NCBI GenBank assembly: GCA_001896885.1
Contig: MKRJ01000011.1
Span: forward strand, 275,663-339,662
Direction: 5' to 3'
Length of the DNA stretch: 64,000 nucleotides
Source: Rhizobiales bacterium 65-79
GTDB taxonomy: Bacteria; Pseudomonadota; Alphaproteobacteria; Rhizobiales; Rhizobiaceae
In this document: piece by piece, positions 33,687 to 42,259 of the stretch
Layout: each line of letters begins with the position of its first letter
Numbering within the stretch: the first letter of the stretch is position 1
The notes under the pieces: model-generated
Told to the model about the DNA's origin: nothing
The model's database searches: none
What the model saw: only the letters and a program-made list of their open reading frames with translations
Program-made: the position numbers and the translations under genes

Positions 33687-34366
33687 CAACGACACCAACC
33701 GTTCTCATCACCGGCTGCGATATCGGCATCGGGCGCGAGTTCGCGCGACAGTACCACGCCGACGGTTGGTCCGTGATCGCCACGTTCCGCGATCTCGCTA
33801 ATGCCGGGGACCTTGCCGAGGGGATGGGACGGTTCCAACTCGATGTCACGGAGCCAGCGCAGTTCGAGGCCCTGAAAAAGAATATCGGCGACACGCCGAT
33901 CGATCTGCTCGTCTCCAACGCAGGCATCGGCCTCGACATCCGCAAGCTCGGCGATCTCGATTATGACTATGTCCGCAGGATGCTGGAAGTGAATACGGTG
34001 GGCCCGTTGCGGCTCGTCGATACGTTCCGCGACAATGTAGCGGCGAGCCGACATCGCAGGATCGTCGCGGTGACGAGTCGGATGGGCTCGATCGCACTCA
34101 ACCTGTCGGGCGGTCATTACGGCTATCGGTCGAGCAAGGCGGGCCTGAACGCGATCATGCACAGTCTCGCGATCGATCTGTTTCCGCGCGGCATCACCGT
34201 GGTGATGATCCATCCGGGCTGGGTCGATACCGCCGGCGGTGGTGCCGAACAGGCGGCCGTTCCCGTCGAGGAGAGCGTCGCTTCGATGCGCAAGTTCGTC
34301 TCTAGGCTCGGGAGTCACGAGACCGGCCAGCTTTTCGACTACAAAGGAATTCCGCTCCCATGGTGA
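33683..34366 (+). CDS. Short-chain dehydrogenase/reductase
   Basis: A 227-residue Rossmann enzyme: TGCDIGIG (10-17) binds the dinucleotide, SNAGIGLD follows, and the catalytic Ser of AVTSRMGSIA and YGYRSSKAG (Tyr-x3-Lys) complete the active site. It overlaps the SMP-30 gene by four bases and the amidohydrolase gene by seven, showing tight coupling. It probably oxidises a hydroxyl of the pathway substrate. Confidence 0.88.
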   Translation: MTTTPTVLITGCDIGIGREFARQYHADGWSVIATFRDLANAGDLAEGMGRFQLDVTEPAQFEALKKNIGDTPIDLLVSNAGIGLDIRKLGDLDYDYVRRMLEVNTVGPLRLVDTFRDNVAASRHRRIVAVTSRMGSIALNLSGGHYGYRSSKAGLNAIMHSLAIDLFPRGITVVMIHPGWVDTAGGGAEQAAVPVEESVASMRKFVSRLGSHETGQLFDYKGIPLPW

Positions 34367-35547
34367 CCCAAACGGATCGCTACGATCTCATCCTCGCCGG
34401 CGGGCACGTCGTCGATCCGCGCAACGGCATCGACGGACCGACCGATATCGCGATCCGCGACGGACGGATCGCGGCGGTCGGAGAAACGCTCGAACGAGAT
34501 CGCGCCAGCGAGGTCCGTGACGTCAGCAAGCTGATGGTCACACCGGGGCTGATCGACATCCACACCCATATCTACCACAAGGCCACCTACTACGGCGTCG
34601 ATCCCGACGCTGTGGCGGCTCGCTCTGCCGTGACGACCCTCGTGGACGCCGGCAGTGCCGGCGCCGGTAATTTCGATGGCCTTAGGGATTTCATCTTTGC
34701 CCGTTCGCCGTTCCGGCTGCTTGCCTACCTGAATATCTCCTATCCGGGAATCTTCGCCTTCGACCGCGACTTTGTCGTCGGCGAGGCGGCCATCCGCGAC
34801 CTCCTGTCGGTCGAGCGTTGCGTCGAGGTGGCGGAGGCGAACCGGGCGTTGATTGTCGGCGTCAAGGTGCGCATGGGGGCCAAGACCTCCGGCGATATCG
34901 GGCTCGAGGCCCTAGACCGCGCCTTGACGGCTGCCGACAGGCTCGGCCTGCCGGTGATGACTCATATCGGCCAGCCGCCACCGAGCTATGCCCAGATCCT
35001 CGAACGGCTGAGGCCCGGCGACATCCTTACCCACTGTTTCAGGCCGCAACCGAACGGGCCGACCGACGGGAAGGGAGCGGTGCTCGACGCGCTCCTTAAC
35101 GCTCGCGAACGCGGGGTGCTCTTCGACATCGGCCACGGCATGGGCGCCTTCGGCTTCGACAGCGCCGAGCAGGCGATCGCGGCCGGTTTTGCCCCCGACA
35201 TCATTTCGAGCGACGTCCATATCATGTCGATCAACGGGCCAGCCTTCGACCTGTTGCACACGATGAGCAAACTGATCACCTGCGGCCTCGGCGTCAAGGA
35301 TGCAATCGCGATGGCGACAGATGTGCCGGCCCGCGCGCTTGGACGCGATGACCTCGGACACCTTTCGGCTGGCGCACCGGCCGATATCAGCCTGATAGAG
35401 CAAGTGAAGGCGCATTTTCCGTTCGTCGACGTGATCGGTGTCAAGCGGACCGGCGCGACGCTCTTGCGACCACACGGCATGCTGGTTGCGGGCCGGTTCG
35501 TCCCGCCGGGCGTCCGAGCATGGGAGACGGGGCACTACCTCCAATAA
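34360..35547 (+). CDS. Amidohydrolase/deacetylase-family metallohydrolase
   Basis: A 395-residue amidohydrolase-superfamily enzyme. GLIDIHTHIYHK (about 64-75) gives the HxH metal site, VGVKVRMGAKTSG holds the lysine that is carboxylated, GLPVMTHIGQPP and LTHCFRPQ give further His ligands, and ISSDVHIMS gives the Asp. This is the EF_0837/AHA_3915-like group annotated as amidohydrolase/deacetylase, often found with genes for amino-sugar-acid degradation. It may remove an N-acyl group from a pathway intermediate. Confidence 0.83.
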   Translation: MVTQTDRYDLILAGGHVVDPRNGIDGPTDIAIRDGRIAAVGETLERDRASEVRDVSKLMVTPGLIDIHTHIYHKATYYGVDPDAVAARSAVTTLVDAGSAGAGNFDGLRDFIFARSPFRLLAYLNISYPGIFAFDRDFVVGEAAIRDLLSVERCVEVAEANRALIVGVKVRMGAKTSGDIGLEALDRALTAADRLGLPVMTHIGQPPPSYAQILERLRPGDILTHCFRPQPNGPTDGKGAVLDALLNARERGVLFDIGHGMGAFGFDSAEQAIAAGFAPDIISSDVHIMSINGPAFDLLHTMSKLITCGLGVKDAIAMATDVPARALGRDDLGHLSAGAPADISLIEQVKAHFPFVDVIGVKRTGATLLRPHGMLVAGRFVPPGVRAWETGHYLQ

Positions 35548-35642
35548 GTATCGTAGAGTGAAATTCGCTATCATTTAATGAGATTTTGGTTGCGGCCCTG
35601 GCGACATTCACTATGCTTTGAAGTCGGAACCGGGAGACTAGG

Positions 35643-36434
35643 ATGACGGATGGCGACCTCACGAATCCGTTTCGCCACGCGCTGGCGGCCCGCCCGCCTC
35701 TGATCGGCATCTGGTCGATGCTGAATTCCACCAATGCGGTCGAAGGGATCGCGTGGTCCGGTTTCGACTGGCTGCTTATCGACGGTGAGCATTCGCCGGT
35801 CACACTGGCGGACGCCATGGCCCACATGCGGGTGCTTGCCGCGACCCCGACACTGCCGATCGTGCGGCTGGTCTGGAACGATCCCGTCCTGCTCAAACAG
35901 TATCTCGACGCTGGCGCGACGACGATCATGTTGCCTTACGTCCAGACCGCCCGGGAGGCGGAGGCGGCCGTCCTTGCCATGCGCTATCCGCCGCGCGGCC
36001 AACGCGGCGTCGCCGCCATGCACAGAGCCAGTCGTTATGGACGCATTAAGGGCTATGCCCAGCGTGCCGACGACAGCCTTTTCCTGATCCTGCAGATCGA
36101 GACGCGGCAGGCCATGTCCAATCTCGACGCCATACTTGCAGTGGACGGTGTCGATGCCGTCTTCTTCGGCCCAGGAGACCTTGCGGCCAGCATGGGTTTT
36201 ATCGGCCGCCCCGACCATCCCGAGGTAACGGCGGAAATCGACGCGGCGCTGGTGCGTGTCAGGCGTGCTGGGAAAGCGGCGGGCGTGCTGGCGCCCACCG
36301 CGGAACTCAGCGAACGGCATATTCGCTCCGGTTTCGATTTCGTCTCCGTCGCCAATGATTGCGCCATGCTCTTTGGCGCCGCGGACGCGACCGCCGTGCG
36401 GTTTCGCTCAATTGCCGGGAGCATTGCGCCGTGA
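35643..36434 (+). CDS. HpcH/HpaI-family aldolase
   Basis: A 263-residue class II aldolase. GIWSMLNSTNAVEGIAWSGF, WLLIDGEHSPV (catalytic His), LILQIETRQAM (metal Glu) and AVFFGPGDLAASMG (metal Asp) are the hallmarks of 4-hydroxy-2-oxoheptanedioate and 2-keto-3-deoxy-L-rhamnonate aldolases. It would cleave a 2-keto-3-deoxy acid to pyruvate and an aldehyde, a fitting last step of the pathway. It stands between the hydrolases and the importer genes. Confidence 0.87.
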   Translation: MTDGDLTNPFRHALAARPPLIGIWSMLNSTNAVEGIAWSGFDWLLIDGEHSPVTLADAMAHMRVLAATPTLPIVRLVWNDPVLLKQYLDAGATTIMLPYVQTAREAEAAVLAMRYPPRGQRGVAAMHRASRYGRIKGYAQRADDSLFLILQIETRQAMSNLDAILAVDGVDAVFFGPGDLAASMGFIGRPDHPEVTAEIDAALVRVRRAGKAAGVLAPTAELSERHIRSGFDFVSVANDCAMLFGAADATAVRFRSIAGSIAP

Positions 36435-36462
36435 TGGCCGTCAACTAGCAGGGAGGAGAGGC

Positions 36463-37539
36463 TTGGCGACGGTCGAATTCAGCAGTCTCGTCAAGAAATA
36501 CGGGCCGCTTGAGGTCGTACACAGCATCGATCTTGCCATCCGCGACGGCGAATTTGTCGTTCTGGTTGGCCCGTCGGGTTGCGGCAAGAGCACCTGCCTG
36601 CGCATGCTCGCGGGCCTCGAAGAGATCAGCGGCGGCAAAATCCTCATCGATGGCCAAATCGTCAACGAGATTGAGCCCCGCGACCGCAACATCGCCATGG
36701 TGTTCCAGGACTACGCGCTCTATCCACATATGTCGGTGTACGAGAACATGGCGTTCTCGCTGCAATATCGGGGTTTTAACAAGAAGGAGATCAAGACACG
36801 GGTGGCCGCCGCCGCCACGACGTTGGGCCTGACGGACCTGCTGGACCGGCGTCCGAAGCAGCTTTCCGGCGGCCAGCGGCAGCGCGTAGCCATGGGACGG
36901 GCGATCGTGCGCGACCCGCAGGTCTTTCTCTTCGACGAGCCGCTGTCGAACCTCGACGCCAAGCTCCGCGGCTCGATGCGCATTGAGATCAAGAAGTTGC
37001 ATCGCCGGCTCGGCGTCACCACGGTCTACGTCACCCACGACCAGGTCGAGGCGATGACGCTCGCTGACCGAGTCGTCGTGATGAACAATGGCCGGATCGA
37101 GCAAGTTGGCACCCCGGAGCAAGTCTATCACCACCCCGAGACCCTTTTCGTGGCGAGTTTCATCGGCTCGCCGACCATGAACCTCGTGCCGGCGGAGCAT
37201 GACGGGACGCTCTTGCGGCTGAACGACGGCAGTGTGCTTATCCGCCAACCGGAGAACAAGGCTGCGCAGCCCGGCGCCAAAATGTTCGGCGTGCGGCCCG
37301 AAGACGTGACCGTCGCCGAAGGTCCGCCGCCGGAAGGCCATAGCGAGGTGGAGGTCGTCGTCGACGTAATCGAGGCGCTCGGCGCCGACACGCTCGTCTT
37401 TGCTACCGTCGCCGGGTCGCCGTTCGCGGCGCGCGTGCCGCCTGCTACACGGCTTCAGCCGGGAGCCTCCGCGCGCCTGCGCTTCCCCAACGACAAGACG
37501 CACCTCTTCGATGCGGATACGGGAAAGGCACTGGCGTGA
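36463..37539 (+). CDS. Sugar ABC importer ATPase (UgpC/MsmK type)
   Basis: A 358-residue ATPase with a TTG start preceded by GGGAGGAG. Walker A GPSGCGKST, signature [15 protein letters not shown], Walker B VFLFDEPLSNLD and switch THDQVEAM are complete. The C-terminal 120 residues form the TOBE regulatory domain (MFGVRPEDVTVAE). The family powers CUT1-type sugar importers; the binding protein and two permeases follow directly. Confidence 0.92.
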   Translation: MATVEFSSLVKKYGPLEVVHSIDLAIRDGEFVVLVGPSGCGKSTCLRMLAGLEEISGGKILIDGQIVNEIEPRDRNIAMVFQDYALYPHMSVYENMAFSLQYRGFNKKEIKTRVAAAATTLGLTDLLDRRPKQLSGGQRQRVAMGRAIVRDPQVFLFDEPLSNLDAKLRGSMRIEIKKLHRRLGVTTVYVTHDQVEAMTLADRVVVMNNGRIEQVGTPEQVYHHPETLFVASFIGSPTMNLVPAEHDGTLLRLNDGSVLIRQPENKAAQPGAKMFGVRPEDVTVAEGPPPEGHSEVEVVVDVIEALGADTLVFATVAGSPFAARVPPATRLQPGASARLRFPNDKTHLFDADTGKALA

Positions 37540-37633
37540 ACGCTCAAGCATGGTCGCTTGCCCATGAGGGCCGGCAAGCAGATCGTCCCAGGCCCTCCGA
37601 TCGGCTTACGAATAAAACAAAGGAGGAACTGAC

Positions 37634-38881
37634 ATGCTGAGGAAATTGCTGCTTGGGGTCGCCGCCGCCGCCATCGGTCTGACGATGATCGATGTCGGCG
37701 CGGCGTCGGCGAAGGACAAGATCACGCTGCTTACATGGAACCTACCGGTCTATGGCGACAAGATCAAAGGATGGATAGAGGACTTCCATAAGAAGCATCC
37801 GGATATCGACGTCGAGTGGATTGACAAGAAGGGAACCGACTGGGCGACTTTCTACCAGACGCAGCTTGCCGCCGGCACGCCGCCGGACGTGATCGATGTA
37901 CAGGGCGCGCTCTGGGCGCAATACGCCGCCGACGGCGACATGCTCGATCTCACGCCCTATCTGAAAAAGGATCCGGATTTCGCCAACCGCTTCACGCCGG
38001 GGGCGCTCGATCTTTGGCAGTCCGACGGCAAGACGTGGATGGTGCCGTGGTACTTCACGCGCACGCTGCTTTATCTCAACAAGCGTATGATGAGGGCCGC
38101 CGGCATCGCCAAGGCTCCGACAACCTTCGACGAATTGATGGCCGACGCCAAGAAAATGTCGGGCGAGGGCAAATCCGGTTTCCTGACGACCAATTTCGAT
38201 TGGCTTTACTGGCCGCTGTTCAAGATGAACGGCGTCGACATCCTCGACAAGGACATGAGCAAGGCCGCCTTCAACACGCCGGCGGCTCAGAAGACGTTGA
38301 CCGCACTTGCCGATGCCACGAAGTCCGGCGCCATCAACAATATTTCCTGGACCGGCCGTTGGGTCGAGCCGAACACGGCCTTCGCCTCCGGCAATGTCGG
38401 CATGTACATGTCGCTGAGTTCGGCGCTGTTCTGGGCGGCGAGCAAGGCCGGCTGGATCGATGACAAGAACGTCGAGGTCGTCAATGCGCCGGGCGGCTGG
38501 TGGGTGCCGAGCCAGCACGGCTGGGGCGTCTCCAAGGCCAGCAAGCATCCCGATGCCGCGGTGGACCTCATAAAGATCGCGACGTCGGACAAGTGGCAGA
38601 CGACGATGGCCAGCACCTTCTCGATTCTGACGCTCAACAAGGACGTCGACAAGAAGCTGATTGCCAACATAAAGTCGGAAGATCCGCTGAAGTCGAAGGT
38701 CCTTGACCTCGATCAGCCCGATATGTCGACCATCACCGGCTACCTCAAATCGGCCAAGGAAGGGCGCGTCAAGGAAGCCTTCTGGGGCGCGATCCAGCCC
38801 GCGCTGCTCGGCCAGACCGACCCGAAGGCAGCCTTGGATAGCGCCGAGGCGCTGGTCAATCGCGCGCTGTCCCGTCCCTGA
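37634..38881 (+). CDS. Sugar ABC importer substrate-binding protein
   Basis: A 415-residue periplasmic protein with a signal peptide (MLRKLLLGVAAAAIGLTMID... cleaved near ASA). It has the cluster B/D binding fold (ITLLTWNLPVYGDKIKGWIE; TQLAAGTPPDVIDVQGALWA; VGMYMSLSSALFWAASKAG). AGGAGG precedes the ATG. Aromatic residues are frequent, as in oligosaccharide or glycerol-phosphate binders; the ligand is unknown. A strong stem-loop after the stop probably protects its mRNA and raises its level over the permeases. Confidence 0.9.
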   Translation: MLRKLLLGVAAAAIGLTMIDVGAASAKDKITLLTWNLPVYGDKIKGWIEDFHKKHPDIDVEWIDKKGTDWATFYQTQLAAGTPPDVIDVQGALWAQYAADGDMLDLTPYLKKDPDFANRFTPGALDLWQSDGKTWMVPWYFTRTLLYLNKRMMRAAGIAKAPTTFDELMADAKKMSGEGKSGFLTTNFDWLYWPLFKMNGVDILDKDMSKAAFNTPAAQKTLTALADATKSGAINNISWTGRWVEPNTAFASGNVGMYMSLSSALFWAASKAGWIDDKNVEVVNAPGGWWVPSQHGWGVSKASKHPDAAVDLIKIATSDKWQTTMASTFSILTLNKDVDKKLIANIKSEDPLKSKVLDLDQPDMSTITGYLKSAKEGRVKEAFWGAIQPALLGQTDPKAALDSAEALVNRALSRP

Positions 38882-38889
38882 ACCAGCGG

Positions 38890-38917
38890 ACCCGCGCCCG
38901 CCCAGGCGGGCGCGGGT
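38890..38917 (+). terminator. Perfect 13-bp stem-loop between binding-protein and permease genes
   Basis: ACCCGCGCCCGCC (38890-38902) pairs with GGCGGGCGCGGGT (38905-38917) across a two-base loop. No T-tract follows, so it is more likely an mRNA-stabilising or attenuating structure after the binding-protein gene than a full terminator. Confidence 0.7.
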
Positions 38918-38942
38918 CTGATCCCCTTCCGGAACCGAGCCC

Positions 38943-39908
38943 ATGGATACGCCATCCAGGCACGCGGACGATCGAAAGACCGCGGTCGTCGCTCAAAGAA
39001 TGAAGAAGCCGTTCTTAAGCAGGAAGACGCGGCATCTGGCGTTCGTCTGGATGCTGCTCCTGCCAGCACTTCTCGTCTATTTCGCCTATCGCGCCGTACC
39101 GCTTGCCTGGAACGTCGTGCTGTCCTTCAGCTTCTGGGCGCCGGGCAAGCCGATACGGTTCGCCGGATTGTACCAGTATCAGGAGTTGGCGTTTTATGAC
39201 GGGATCTTTTGGGAAGTCCTGAAGAATACCGCTATCTTCATGCTGGTTATACCGATTTCGATCATGCTGGCGCTGGCATTGGCACTTCTTGTCGACCAGA
39301 AGATCACCGGCCGCAATATCTATCGGACGATCATCTTCCTTCCCTATCCGATGATGGTCGTCGCAGTCGGCATCGTCTGGCGCTGGCTCTACAACGACAA
39401 TGTGGGCCTGATAAATTATGCGCTGCGTTCTATGGGGCTGATCAGCCGGCCGATCGCCTTCCTTGAATCCTACGATTTTGCTCTGGCTGCGGTGATCGCC
39501 GCCGCCGTCTGGCAGATTCTTGGCTTTTTCATGATTATCATCCTGACCGGCCTGCAGAACATACCGCCGCATCTTTACGAGGCTGCGCGCATCGACGGCG
39601 CCCGTGCGCACCACCGGTTCTGGCGGATCACCTTGCCACTTCTCAGGCCATCTCTATTTCTCTGCGTGATCCTCGGGGTGATCGCTTCCTTCACCAGCTT
39701 CGACCTGATCTACACGATGACAAACGGCGGGCCAGGCCACGCCACCGACCTGCTCATTACCTATATCTACAAGGCAGCCTTCACGCTCAGTCGGTTCGAT
39801 TATGCCGCCGCGATGACGGTGGTGATGTTCGTGCTGTTTCTGGCGTTGGCACTGTTGACGAACCGGCTTGCTGGTGGCGATGCGGGCAAGGTCGATATTT
39901 CGGATTGA
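38943..39908 (+). CDS. Sugar ABC importer permease (MalF/UgpA-like)
   Basis: A 321-residue protein with six membrane helices. The EAA loop (HLYEAARIDGARAHHRFWRI TL) contacts the ATPase, and the N-terminal helix starts near LAFVWMLLLPALLVYFAYR. It sits 61 bases after the binding-protein stop, with the second permease following at once. Confidence 0.9.
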   Translation: MDTPSRHADDRKTAVVAQRMKKPFLSRKTRHLAFVWMLLLPALLVYFAYRAVPLAWNVVLSFSFWAPGKPIRFAGLYQYQELAFYDGIFWEVLKNTAIFMLVIPISIMLALALALLVDQKITGRNIYRTIIFLPYPMMVVAVGIVWRWLYNDNVGLINYALRSMGLISRPIAFLESYDFALAAVIAAAVWQILGFFMIIILTGLQNIPPHLYEAARIDGARAHHRFWRITLPLLRPSLFLCVILGVIASFTSFDLIYTMTNGGPGHATDLLITYIYKAAFTLSRFDYAAAMTVVMFVLFLALALLTNRLAGGDAGKVDISD

Positions 39909-39913
39909 AGGCG

Positions 39914-40726
39914 ATGTCCCGACGCACCCGCATCCTCAGCCATATCACGCTGATCCTCGTATCGGTGATCATGCTGACGCCGATTTACTGGGTGGTAAAA
40001 ACAAGCATCTCAGGCGAGAATCTCTTCACCTACCCTCCGTCGATCGTGCCGCACGATCCGAACCTCTTCTACTACGTACAGGCCTGGTACACGGTGGATT
40101 TCGTGCGCCTGTTCACCAACAGTCTGGCGATTGCTGTGCTGGTGGTCGTCGTCAATCTGGTTCTCAACGCGATGGCGGGCTATGCGCTGACCAAGCACTT
40201 TCCCGGCAAGGGAATGGTTCTTGGTTTCCTGCTCGCCTCGATGATGATCCCCTTCCACGCGACAATCATCCCAGCCTATCTGTTAACTGCAAAGCTCGGA
40301 TTGCTCAATTCTAAGCTCGGCATCGCGCTACCCTTCTTCAGCCACATAGTCTGCATCTTCCTGTTCAAGTCCAACTTCGAGGCCATTCCCTCCTCGCTCG
40401 TGCAGGCGGCGCGGCTCGACGGCCTTTCGGAACTGCGCATCCTGACGCGAATCATGCTGCCGCTGTCGAGGCCGGCGGTAGCTACCAACATCATCCTGTC
40501 GTTTATTTGGTCGTGGAACGACTTCCTCTGGCCGCTGATTGTCGTGCGCAGCCCCGACCAGGAAACGATGCCGCTCGGCCTGGTCTCGTTCCTTGCTTCC
40601 TTCGAGGACACGACGGGCGCGCTTTACGCCTTCTGCGTACTGGTAGTGCTGCCGAGCATGCTGGTTTTCCTGCTAGCCCAGAAAGACTTCATCCGCGGCC
40701 TGACGACGGGCGCCACCAAGGGCTGA
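39914..40726 (+). CDS. Sugar ABC importer permease (MalG/UgpE-like)
   Basis: A 270-residue six-helix permease starting MSRRTRILSHITLILVSVIM. The EAA loop is SSLVQAARLDGLSELRILTR, and the family tail LLAQKDFIRGLTTGATKG is present. The ATG lies five bases after the stop of the first permease; a TTG three codons upstream overlapping that stop is an alternative. Confidence 0.9.
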   Translation: MSRRTRILSHITLILVSVIMLTPIYWVVKTSISGENLFTYPPSIVPHDPNLFYYVQAWYTVDFVRLFTNSLAIAVLVVVVNLVLNAMAGYALTKHFPGKGMVLGFLLASMMIPFHATIIPAYLLTAKLGLLNSKLGIALPFFSHIVCIFLFKSNFEAIPSSLVQAARLDGLSELRILTRIMLPLSRPAVATNIILSFIWSWNDFLWPLIVVRSPDQETMPLGLVSFLASFEDTTGALYAFCVLVVLPSMLVFLLAQKDFIRGLTTGATKG

Positions 40727-40732
40727 ATAGCG

Positions 40733-41095
40733 ATGCGCAACCATTGGGTATGGAACCGCTTCACCATAACGTTCGGCATGATTGCTTTGGCTATCGTGGC
40801 GTGGAACATCTATGTCTCTTTCAACGACGGCGGCCGGATCGTCGGCAAGGTCGTCGACGCGATGGGGCAGCCGGTCGCGGGTGCGCAGGTGGTGTTCTGG
40901 CGTCAGACCGTTACCTCCCTGGAGAAGGTCGCCGAGACGCGCACCGACGCCGAGGGACACTACCGCTTCCACAACAACGGGCAATACGCCCTCGTGCTGA
41001 CGGCGCGGATTGCGAATGCCCAATCCGCCCGCCACACAGTTCCGCTGTGGTTCCGCAATCAGAACGTCCAAATCGCACCGATCGTCGTGGAATAG
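40733..41095 (+). CDS. Membrane-anchored carboxypeptidase-regulatory-like (Ig-fold) protein
   Basis: A 120-residue protein: an N-terminal membrane helix (about 10-28) and a periplasmic beta-sandwich (GRIVGKVVDAMGQPVAGAQV, then TRTDAEGHYRFHNNGQYALV) of the carboxypeptidase-regulatory-like family. It starts six bases after the permease and is clearly part of the importer operon. Its role is unknown; it may interact with the permeases or bind substrate. Confidence 0.75.
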   Translation: MRNHWVWNRFTITFGMIALAIVAWNIYVSFNDGGRIVGKVVDAMGQPVAGAQVVFWRQTVTSLEKVAETRTDAEGHYRFHNNGQYALVLTARIANAQSARHTVPLWFRNQNVQIAPIVVE

Positions 41096-41224
41096 GGTTC
41101 GGCGACTTAGGCCGGATTCTCATCTGCCAGCGTCTTCGCGACGGCTGCTCCAGCGGGCTCGACAGATGCTTCCAGCCCCAGATGCGCGCTGCCACATACG
41201 ACAAGCGGTCTATAGGAGAAAGTC

Positions 41225-42244
41225 ATGAAGATACGCATTGCCATAGCCGGGTTCGGCGCCTGGGGTCGGATGCACGCCAAGGCGCTTACGTCTATCGATG
41301 ATGCCGAGATTGCGGCGGTTTACTGCCACGGCGAATCCTCGGCAGCCGCGGCGCAAGAACTCCTGCCCGCGGTACGGCGCTTTATCGATTACGGCGCGAT
41401 GCTCGAAGCGGGAGGCTTCGACGTCGTCAACGTCGCGGTTCCCAACAATCTGCACGCCGAATTCGCCGTCGCCGCGATGGAGGCTGGCGCGAATGTCTTC
41501 CTGGAGAAGCCTATCGGCCTGACCTTGAGAGCATGCGATGCGGTCATCGATGCTTCCCGGCGCACAGGCAAGCTCGTCGCCGTCAATCACGAGCTTCGCG
41601 TCTCTCGCCAATGGGGCGCATTGCGTGACTTAGTCGCTTCCGGCGAACTAGGCAGGGTTCGCTATCAGCATCTCTCGCTTTTCCGCCACGCGTTTCGGCA
41701 AGGCTCGGGGGGGTGGCGCTATGAACCAGACAGGGTCGGATCATGGATCCTCGAAGAGTTGGTTCATTTCTTCGATCTGGTGATGTGGTACGCCGGCGAA
41801 AACGGCAGGCCGGCCTCGGTGCAGGCATTGGGCAATGACGGCGAGGGCGGGCTGGCGAGCAACCTCGTGGCCATCCTCGATTGGGCGGACGGGTCGCGTG
41901 CCGTGCTGAGTCAGTGTCTTTCCGGCTTCGAGCACCATACGCTGCTGGAGATCGCGGGAGACGCCGGTGCTGCGCGAACATGGTGGTCGGGCGCCATGGA
42001 CCGCACCCTACATCCGGATTTCGCCTTGGCGGTTCGCAGCGGTGCGGGCGAACCTCGCACTATTTCCATCCCCGTATCAGGGGAGATTTTCGAACTGGAG
42101 GAAAACCTGCGGCGGGCTCTGCAAGGCTTTAACGAGGGAGAGTCCGTCCTTTCCCCGAAGGAGGCGCGGCATTCCGTGGAAATCTGCCTCGCCGCCGAGG
42201 AATCCTTACGCACTGGTCAGCCGGTCCGGCTTGCTGGGGATTGA
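41225..42244 (+). CDS. Gfo/Idh/MocA-family oxidoreductase
   Basis: A 339-residue NAD(P)-dependent enzyme. The Rossmann motif AGFGAWGRMHAKAL (about 8-21), the EKPIGLTLRACD catalytic-lysine motif (about 95-106) and LEELVHFFDLVMWYAGE are diagnostic of the family that oxidises sugars, inositols or sugar-like compounds. The last gene of the rightward cluster, it probably performs an early oxidation or epimerisation of the imported compound. Confidence 0.88.
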   Translation: MKIRIAIAGFGAWGRMHAKALTSIDDAEIAAVYCHGESSAAAAQELLPAVRRFIDYGAMLEAGGFDVVNVAVPNNLHAEFAVAAMEAGANVFLEKPIGLTLRACDAVIDASRRTGKLVAVNHELRVSRQWGALRDLVASGELGRVRYQHLSLFRHAFRQGSGGWRYEPDRVGSWILEELVHFFDLVMWYAGENGRPASVQALGNDGEGGLASNLVAILDWADGSRAVLSQCLSGFEHHTLLEIAGDAGAARTWWSGAMDRTLHPDFALAVRSGAGEPRTISIPVSGEIFELEENLRRALQGFNEGESVLSPKEARHSVEICLAAEESLRTGQPVRLAGD

Positions 42245-42259
42245 AAGCCCCGGCTCCCT

